The position numbers and the translations under genes were made by a program. A stretch of DNA of 49,754 bases from an uncultured Aquiluna sp. (GTDB lineage: Bacteria > Actinomycetota > Actinomycetes > Actinomycetales > Microbacteriaceae). Below are positions 44,097 through 49,754 of this stretch, piece after piece. The number at the start of each line of letters is the position of its first letter. The first letter of the stretch is position 1. Under the pieces are notes generated by a model. That model was not told where the DNA came from, ran no database searches, and saw only the letters and a list, made by a program, of their open reading frames with translations. The stretch is from contig CAJXOD010000008.1 of assembly GCA_913057795.1 (NCBI GenBank), forward strand, positions 1-49,754, read 5' to 3'.

Positions 44097-44948
44097 TTAC
44101 ACACGCCCTAACGCAAAGCCCTTGGCGATGTAGTTTCTAACGAACCAGATGACAATCACTCCCGGAATGATGGTCATTACTCCCGCGGCCGAAAGTAACG
44201 ACCAGTCAAGACCGGATGCCGAAACTGTCCGCGTCATCTGCGCCGCGATTGGCTTAGCAGCCGTTGCAGTAATGGTTCTGGCAATCAATAGCTCAACCCA
44301 GCTGAACATAAACAGGAAGAACGCCGTCACGCCGATTCCAGAACGGATCATCGGGATAAATATGGTCAGGAAAAACCTGCCGAACTTGTAGCCATCAACT
44401 TCGGCAATTTCGTCAAGCTGTTTCGGCACTCCCGACATAAAGCCTTCCAGTATCCACACCGCAAGCGGAACGTTGAAAAGCATGTGAGCAAGAGCAACAC
44501 CCAGCGCTGTATCAAACAGGTTTACTGCTTGGTAGAGCTGGAAGAAAGGCAGCAAGAACACAGCCGCGGGAGCCATACGGTTTGTAAGCAACCAGAAGAA
44601 CAGGTGCTTATCCCCCGAGAAGGTATAGCGGCTAAATGCATATGCTGCTGGGAGGGCAACAAGCAACGACAGCACTGTGTTCAGCAGGGTGTAAGTGATC
44701 GAATTCATGTAGGAGCCGATCCAGCTTGGATCTGCAAAGAACTGTGCGTAACTATCGAGCGAAATCTTGCTGGGGATCACCTCGAACGAAGAAAGGATGT
44801 CTGCGTTGTCACGAAGTGACATAGATACCAACCAGACAACCGGTAGAGCCCAGACCGCCATGATCAGCCAGAACAGCCAGCTCCTAAGGTCTATTCTGAA
44901 GCGGGAGATCTTCTTGCCCGCTGCGGAAGTCTCAATCATCGTCGTCAT
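44097..44948 (-). CDS. glpQ: glycerol ABC importer permease (GlpQ-like)
   Basis: MalG-type permease of 283 residues with six predicted helices, the first being LFWLIMAVWALPVVWLVSMSL. The EAA loop reads PKQLDEIAEVDGYKFGRFFLTIFIPMIRSG. It forms the channel with the GlpP-like subunit and overlaps it by four bases (ATGA type). By itself it would be called a sugar permease; the glycerol assignment comes from the operon (glpD, DUF2160, paired ATPases). Confidence 0.88.
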   Translation of the reverse strand: MTTMIETSAAGKKISRFRIDLRSWLFWLIMAVWALPVVWLVSMSLRDNADILSSFEVIPSKISLDSYAQFFADPSWIGSYMNSITYTLLNTVLSLLVALPAAYAFSRYTFSGDKHLFFWLLTNRMAPAAVFLLPFFQLYQAVNLFDTALGVALAHMLFNVPLAVWILEGFMSGVPKQLDEIAEVDGYKFGRFFLTIFIPMIRSGIGVTAFFLFMFSWVELLIARTITATAAKPIAAQMTRTVSASGLDWSLLSAAGVMTIIPGVIVIWFVRNYIAKGFALGRV

Positions 44949-45901
44949 TTTAGAACCTTCTTAAGTTTCGAATTGACTGGTTTTTCTTCTTTTTCTTCCC
45001 TCAGTTTTCTCTTGTCCTTCGGGGTCACCTTAGTTGCGCCAGGGCGCTCGTCTAGAGTCAAAACTGTGAAGAACAGGAATGAGAAGATTTGGATGAACAA
45101 GAAGTACATGAGTGAGAATGCTCCGGCCACACCTATGTCGAACTGACCGATGGCGATGGTGGTGAGCAGAATACTAAGTGTCTGGGTGGATGATCCAGGA
45201 CCGCCACCGGTGACCACAAATGGCTCGGTGTACATCATGAATGAGTCCATAAAGCGAAGCAAAAGAGCAATCATTAGAACTCGCTTGAGCTTTGGCAGCT
45301 CAACGAAGCGGAACACCGCCATTGCCGAGGCTCCATCAATTGCCGCAGCCTGGTAGTAAGCCTGAGGAATAGATCGTAATCCCGCATAGACCAACAAGGT
45401 CACAAGTGGAGTCCAATGCCAGGTGTCCATAACCAAAATGGTGACCCAGGCATCGAAGGTGGATTCGCTTAGGTTGTAATCAGTAAATTTGTTTACCAGC
45501 ACACCACCCAAACCGATGTCGCTTCTGGTGAAGATTCTCCAAGTGGTTCCAACCACGTTCCAGGGAATAATCAACGGAATTGCAACAACCACCAAAGCAG
45601 CTGAGGCTTTCCAGCCAGATTTAGGCATTAACCTGGCGAGGAAAATTCCAAGTGGGATCTGAATCAAAAGAACCTGCATCGAAAGAGTTAAGTTTCTAGC
45701 GAAGGCATCTTGGATGTTTGGGTCTGTTGCAACTCGCTTAAAGAAGTCAAGACCGACGAATATGCGATTATCAGCACCCTGAATGTCCTGCAGTGAGTAG
45801 TTAGCAACGGCCATCAACGGAATAATCGCAGTGAAAGCCACAACAAAAACCACCGGCAGAACAAGGAACCAAGCTTTATTGTTTTTCCGTTTGGCATCCA
45901 T
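44945..45901 (-). CDS. glpP: glycerol ABC importer permease (GlpP-like)
   Basis: MalF-type permease of 318 residues with six predicted helices. The first is WFLVLPVVFVVAFTAIIPLMAV, with EAA loop PQAYYQAAAIDGASAMAVFRFVELPKLKR. The C-terminal tail is strongly charged (KDKRKLREEKEEKPVNSKLKK). It begins two bases after the GlpT-like ATPase gene. Confidence 0.88.
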   Translation of the reverse strand: MDAKRKNNKAWFLVLPVVFVVAFTAIIPLMAVANYSLQDIQGADNRIFVGLDFFKRVATDPNIQDAFARNLTLSMQVLLIQIPLGIFLARLMPKSGWKASAALVVVAIPLIIPWNVVGTTWRIFTRSDIGLGGVLVNKFTDYNLSESTFDAWVTILVMDTWHWTPLVTLLVYAGLRSIPQAYYQAAAIDGASAMAVFRFVELPKLKRVLMIALLLRFMDSFMMYTEPFVVTGGGPGSSTQTLSILLTTIAIGQFDIGVAGAFSLMYFLFIQIFSFLFFTVLTLDERPGATKVTPKDKRKLREEKEEKPVNSKLKKVLK

Positions 45902-45903
45902 GA

Positions 45904-46989
45904 TTAGTTGCCTCCTTCACTGCTTGGTGAAACCGTTGAAACTGCCATTTGGTTCACGTCGTAAACAAACGCACGCTTGGGGTCGAAGCTGAAGGTGGCT
46001 TTGCCGCCTACTTCTGCCTCATAGCTTTCCTCGGTCTTCGCGATGAACTTGAAATCGTCGTTGCTCAAATGCACCAGCTTGAATACTCCACGGTCCTCGA
46101 TGCGATCGACTTTGAACTCCAAACCTGATTTTGTGCTTGGAATCAGAAACTCAGGCCTTACTCCGAAGCGGTGGCTACCGTTGAGGCCCGCCTTGGCGGC
46201 CTTTCCAATCTCCTTGCCGTTGTGGGTAAGAAGTGAAGACTTCGCTTCAACATCCAGAAAGTTCATCCCCGGTGATCCAATGAAGTACCCCACGAACTCA
46301 TGCTGAGGCTCCAGGAACAAAGACTCGGCAGTTCCGGCCTGAACCAGGCTTCCCTTGTCCATAACAAGCACCTCATCGGCGAACGTGAGAGCCTCGGTTT
46401 GGTCGTGGGTCACGTAGACAACTGTGACTCCGGTAGCTACGTGCAATCTCTTTAGGCGGTTACGCAATGTCCACTTAAAGTTCTGGTCAATAACTGTAAG
46501 TGGCTCATCGAACAAGATCGCCGACACATCCTCGCGAACCAAGCCGCGACCCAGGCTAACAATCTGCTGAAGATCAGAGCGGAGCTTCGATGGCTTGCTA
46601 TCTAGATCATTTTCGATTCCCAGAAGCTCTGCGATTTCGTTTACTCGCTCAGTGATTTTTTCCCTTGAAACTTTACGGTTTTTTAGCGGGAACTCGAGGT
46701 TCTTACGTACGCTCATGGTGTCGTATAGCACTGGGAACTGGAACACCTGTGCGATGTTTCGATTATCAGTGATGACGTCGGTGACATCCTTACCGTCGAT
46801 GAAAACTTTTCCCTCAGATGGCTTTAGAAGACCTGAAATAATGTTCAAAAGCGTGGTCTTTCCGCAACCACTAGGTCCTAGCAAGGCGTAGGCCTTGCCG
46901 TCTTCCCAAGTCATGGTGATTGGGTTTAGGGCGTAAGTTTTACCTCCGTCGTAGGAGTGAGCGACACCTTCTAAGCGAATCTCAGCCAT
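45904..46989 (-). CDS. glpT: glycerol ABC importer ATPase with degenerate signature (GlpT-like)
   Basis: ABC ATPase of 361 residues with a C-terminal regulatory TOBE-like domain (from about 240). Walker A GPSGCGKT is at 38-45, Walker B with catalytic Glu at 158-163 (ILFDEP), and the switch His is H195 (VTHDQTEAL). The signature LSGGQ is replaced by LRSDL at 136-140, so it cannot complete a normal ATP site on its partner. The next part, LGRGLVREDVSAILFDEPLTVID, fits GlpT homologues. It starts immediately after the GlpS-like stop. Confidence 0.9.
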   Translation of the reverse strand: MAEIRLEGVAHSYDGGKTYALNPITMTWEDGKAYALLGPSGCGKTTLLNIISGLLKPSEGKVFIDGKDVTDVITDNRNIAQVFQFPVLYDTMSVRKNLEFPLKNRKVSREKITERVNEIAELLGIENDLDSKPSKLRSDLQQIVSLGRGLVREDVSAILFDEPLTVIDQNFKWTLRNRLKRLHVATGVTVVYVTHDQTEALTFADEVLVMDKGSLVQAGTAESLFLEPQHEFVGYFIGSPGMNFLDVEAKSSLLTHNGKEIGKAAKAGLNGSHRFGVRPEFLIPSTKSGLEFKVDRIEDRGVFKLVHLSNDDFKFIAKTEESYEAEVGGKATFSFDPKRAFVYDVNQMAVSTVSPSSEGGN

Positions 46990-48087
46990 TTACCTAGCCC
47001 TTCCGATCGGAGCAAAAATTGCCTTGCCTGATTTTGAGCCGAATCCGTAGAGGTCAGCTGGGTCAAAGTAGGCCGTTAGCTGTTTATCCATGGCAAAGTT
47101 CTTGGTTCCTTCAACCTCGATTACGACCAGCTCTCCAGCTTCGAGTTCGACGTGAACAAAAGTCGAGCTTCCCGTAACTTCGGCAAGCTGGACCCGACAA
47201 CTGAAGGAAACATTATTTGGGCCTTGGGGCTCAAGAAAGATCTTGCCAGGCTGAATTCCCAGAGTAATTTCTCGGGATGAATCTGAAGCTATCTCGGGCC
47301 TTGAGAACTCGAAGGTTTCCTTGCCAAAGTTGGCCGTTTTGCCGTCGACGGTTGAGCCAAGCAAGTTGATTGGAGGATCGGCCATGGCGACGGCTGCTGC
47401 CAATGAGTGGGGCTTCTGGTAGATCTCCAGAGCCTTGCCTGACTGGATCAAACTACCCTCGTTCATAACGAAAGTATCGGTGGAAAAATCAAGGGCCTCG
47501 GACGGCTCGGCCGTTGAGTAAATAACGATAGAAGACTCGTCGGAGAAAATACTCTGCAGCTCTTCTCGAAGCTGCTCCCTTAGCTTGTAGTCCAGGTTGG
47601 CCAGTGGCTCATCTAGCAAAACAACGTCAGCTTTTCTGGCCAAAGCACGAGCAATAGCAACACGTTGCTGCTGACCACCGGAAAGCTCAGAGGGCTTGCG
47701 CTTCAAAAACGGAGTAAGACCTAAAAGCTTTGCCATTTCTTCAACTCTTGCGGCAACCTCCTCTTTGCTTTGCTTTTTCTTTTGAGCCAGCAACGGAGAC
47801 GCAATGTTTTGAAAAACAGACAGGGACGGATAGTTAATGAACTGCTGATAGACGAAGGATACCGAGCGCTGTTGAACCGAGACCTTGGTTATGTCCTTTC
47901 CTCCCAGATTCATGGTTCCGGTAGATGGCTTGACCAATCCGGCCATGATTCTCATCAATGTGGTCTTACCCGCCGTAGTTGGACCAATCAGCAAGTTAAT
48001 CCCGCTATTGAAGGTCGCCGAGAGGTCGTAGATGACGTCTTCTGAATCTTGTCTCAGAGAAATGTTTTTTAGAACTAGCTTGCTCAA
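46990..48087 (-). CDS. glpS: glycerol ABC importer ATPase lacking the switch His (GlpS-like)
   Basis: ABC ATPase of 365 residues. Walker A is unusual but intact (GPTTAGKT at 35-42), the signature LSGGQ is at 135-139, and Walker B is VVLLDE at 155-160. The switch-loop His is Ala (A193 in YSTAEPSEAL, where the partner has VTHDQTEAL). A TOBE-like domain follows from about 240. The start is TTG overlapping the glpD stop by four bases, with GGGAG six bases upstream. It pairs with the GlpT-like protein to form an asymmetric ATPase. Confidence 0.9.
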   Translation of the reverse strand: MSKLVLKNISLRQDSEDVIYDLSATFNSGINLLIGPTTAGKTTLMRIMAGLVKPSTGTMNLGGKDITKVSVQQRSVSFVYQQFINYPSLSVFQNIASPLLAQKKKQSKEEVAARVEEMAKLLGLTPFLKRKPSELSGGQQQRVAIARALARKADVVLLDEPLANLDYKLREQLREELQSIFSDESSIVIYSTAEPSEALDFSTDTFVMNEGSLIQSGKALEIYQKPHSLAAAVAMADPPINLLGSTVDGKTANFGKETFEFSRPEIASDSSREITLGIQPGKIFLEPQGPNNVSFSCRVQLAEVTGSSTFVHVELEAGELVVIEVEGTKNFAMDKQLTAYFDPADLYGFGSKSGKAIFAPIGRAR

Positions 48088-49754
48088 ACCCTGCTCCCTG
48101 CCTCAATGTAAATTGCCGAAACTTCCGAGGACACCTTGCCTGCATCCCAGCCTAAAGTCTTCTGAAGGATGCTTGCTAGCTCCTTCAGTGAAGAGGTGCT
48201 CATTGACCCGGTGAAAGCCAGGTTGGTGCGACGGTTGACAAGATCCTCGAGTCGATAAACGCTTTCGTGCTTCACCAAAAAGTCAATCTCGGAATCTGAA
48301 AACCCAGAACTGTGCGTGAGCATAGTCTCAGGATTGGCAGCGATGTATTCCAAGATTGCTTTAGCGCGAGTACCGTAGCGAAGAAGAAGTTGCATGGCAC
48401 GCTCTTCGGAGACCAAACCTCGGTTATCTTCAGCCCACGTCTGCTGTGCTTCAGGGGCAGTCGGGAAATCTTTTCCGCCACCGATTGGAAGCTTCTGCGT
48501 GGACAGAACTCGGTTTTTGCCCAGCAGTTTCAACACATCTGATGAAAGATGCTCTCCGAGAGCCCTGAAGGTCGTCCACTTTCCACCCACCAGGCTAAGA
48601 ACTGGGACGTCGTTCTCGGCTGAAGTTCGGACGATCCGGTAATCACGAGAAACGACCCCAGGGTTGATGTCTCCGCTAGCAGCGAGCGGCCTTACACCGG
48701 AGTACTTGAAGACAATCTGATCTTCAACAATTTTGATTTCTGGGAAAACGTAAGCGACCAGCTTGAAGAAATAGTCAACCTCTTCGTCGGTACACACCGC
48801 TGGCTCCCTCATGTCATGAGGAATGTCCGTGGTGCCAACCAATACTTTCCCCAAGATTGGATACATCAATACGATGCGTCCATCGCGGTTTTCAAAGAAA
48901 ATTTCTCGGTTGTCGCACGCTTGAAGCAGCTCCTTATTGTCCAAAACAATGTGGGAGCCCTTGGTGCCTGCCATGTAGCCGGTGTCGAAACCTAGGCTCT
49001 GGTTGGTCATGTCAGTCCAAGGACCGGTGGTGTTTACAATCACATCGGCTGTGAATGCAATCTCTTCGCCGGTGAGCATGTCCTTCAAAACTGTCTTGCC
49101 ACCGGAGCGAGCACCGGCTGAAACGTAGTTGTAGCTTCTTGCATTCGAACCGGCCGCCAAGCCGTCAAACAAAACATCAAGAGCAAGTCTTTCTGGATTG
49201 TCCATTGCTGCATCGTAATAAGTGGCCGTGAACTTGACGTCTTTGTTGAGCGAAGGCATTTCAGCCTTGGATTTTTTCTGTCCGAGGAAACGATGCCGTG
49301 GCATCGTTCCACCGTTTCGACCGAAGGTGTCATAAAGCAACAGCCCGACCTTGATCAAGATGGCGCCGCGTTCTTTGGGTTTGCCCTGCGCGTGGGTAAA
49401 GAGTCGAATGGGAGCGCTGATTAGGCCTGAGAAGATTGAAAAAATCGGCATAGTGGTCTTAAGAGGCTTTACGTAGTGAGGGGCCGCTTTCAGGAGACGA
49501 TTTCTTTCTTCAAGGGATTCTTTGACGAGACGAATCTCGCCGTTCTCTAGGTACCGAACTCCTCCGTGGATCATGTGTGAGGAGGCTGCGGATGCCCCGG
49601 AGCAGTAATCGTTTTGCTCGACAAGGACAACATCTATTCCCTGAAGGGCCAAATCGCGAAATGTTGCCAGGCCGTTAATGCCCCCGCCAATTATCAGCAC
49701 TTGAGCCTTAGGGCTGTCCCTGAGGTTCTCCAGTCGAGAGGACTGACCCGCGCT
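48084..49754 (-). CDS. glpD: glycerol-3-phosphate dehydrogenase, 5' end outside window
   Basis: FAD-dependent membrane-associated enzyme that oxidises glycerol-3-phosphate to dihydroxyacetone phosphate and passes electrons to quinones. 556 codons are present; the frame is open to the window edge, so the true start lies beyond it. The FAD-binding motif VLIIGGGINGLATFRDL is followed by GASAASSHMIHGGVRYLE, typical of GlpD. Other segments include NTTGPWTDM, LVGTTDIPHD and a C-terminal domain with LLLRYGTRAKAIL. It leads the glycerol importer operon with a four-base overlap into glpS. Confidence 0.94.
   Translation of the reverse strand, partial: SAGQSSRLENLRDSPKAQVLIIGGGINGLATFRDLALQGIDVVLVEQNDYCSGASAASSHMIHGGVRYLENGEIRLVKESLEERNRLLKAAPHYVKPLKTTMPIFSIFSGLISAPIRLFTHAQGKPKERGAILIKVGLLLYDTFGRNGGTMPRHRFLGQKKSKAEMPSLNKDVKFTATYYDAAMDNPERLALDVLFDGLAAGSNARSYNYVSAGARSGGKTVLKDMLTGEEIAFTADVIVNTTGPWTDMTNQSLGFDTGYMAGTKGSHIVLDNKELLQACDNREIFFENRDGRIVLMYPILGKVLVGTTDIPHDMREPAVCTDEEVDYFFKLVAYVFPEIKIVEDQIVFKYSGVRPLAASGDINPGVVSRDYRIVRTSAENDVPVLSLVGGKWTTFRALGEHLSSDVLKLLGKNRVLSTQKLPIGGGKDFPTAPEAQQTWAEDNRGLVSEERAMQLLLRYGTRAKAILEYIAANPETMLTHSSGFSDSEIDFLVKHESVYRLEDLVNRRTNLAFTGSMSTSSLKELASILQKTLGWDAGKVSSEVSAIYIEAGSRV

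Noticed and set aside
1-49754. CRISPR arrays, insertion sequences, prophage or attachment sites
   Set aside because: No spaced repeat arrays, transposases, phage genes or terminal repeats were found; the only integrase-like gene is the housekeeping xerC.

Overview
The window reads as chromosome from a small-genome actinobacterium, most likely a planktonic freshwater member of the Microbacteriaceae (Luna/Rhodoluna/Aquiluna type). This is an inference. It rests on gene order (xerC-dprA-DUF2469-rnhB-lepB-rplS-trmD-rimM-khpA-rpsP-ffh-ftsY-smc), the actinobacterial 7Fe ferredoxin and the Rv3654c-Rv3659c style Tad locus. Base composition looks close to half G+C by eye, which is low for the phylum. 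Genes are tightly packed, with many 1-20 bp overlaps, tail-to-tail stop codon overlaps and genes missing from otherwise conserved runs. All of this fits a streamlined genome.

Region 1 (1-22600) is housekeeping, nearly all on the minus strand. It holds recombination and DNA processing (xerC, dprA, recG, mutM, smc), protein export (lepB, ffh, ftsY), ribosome and RNA functions (rplS, trmD, rimM, khpA, rpsP with a long repetitive acidic tail, rnc, rpmF, rsmD), coaD, citrate synthase, ferredoxin, and a translation-rescue group of tmRNA, prfB and smpB. yraN and comM are absent between DUF2469 and dprA, and ftsE-ftsX is absent between prfB and smpB.

Region 2 (22700-31540) is transport. It has a DMT exporter overlapping an MFS transporter, then a peptide-type ABC importer (lipoprotein, an unusually long OppB, OppC, a fused OppDF ATPase). 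A PH-domain-like membrane protein gene on the opposite strand interrupts the importer genes.

Region 3 (31738-35317) is a compact Tad locus (tadA, tadB, tadC, a 50-residue one-helix protein and three TadE/G-like proteins). A tRNA-Leu(UAG) with a bidirectional terminator follows.

Region 4 (35541-40673) holds a GH42 beta-galactosidase and a GH36 alpha-galactosidase, divergent from a DeoR-family regulator. The 340 bp between them carries two clear inverted repeats.

Region 5 (40846-49754) concerns glycerol. glpD (cut by the window edge) leads an operon encoding a complete ABC glycerol importer of the Rhizobium GlpSTPQUV type, including the small DUF2160 membrane protein. The two ATPases carry complementary defects, predicting one working and one dead ATP site. 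Past the operon terminator lie an aldo/keto reductase gene and a decayed C-terminal fragment of glycerol kinase, so uptake and glycerol-3-phosphate oxidation are kept here while the local kinase gene has been lost.
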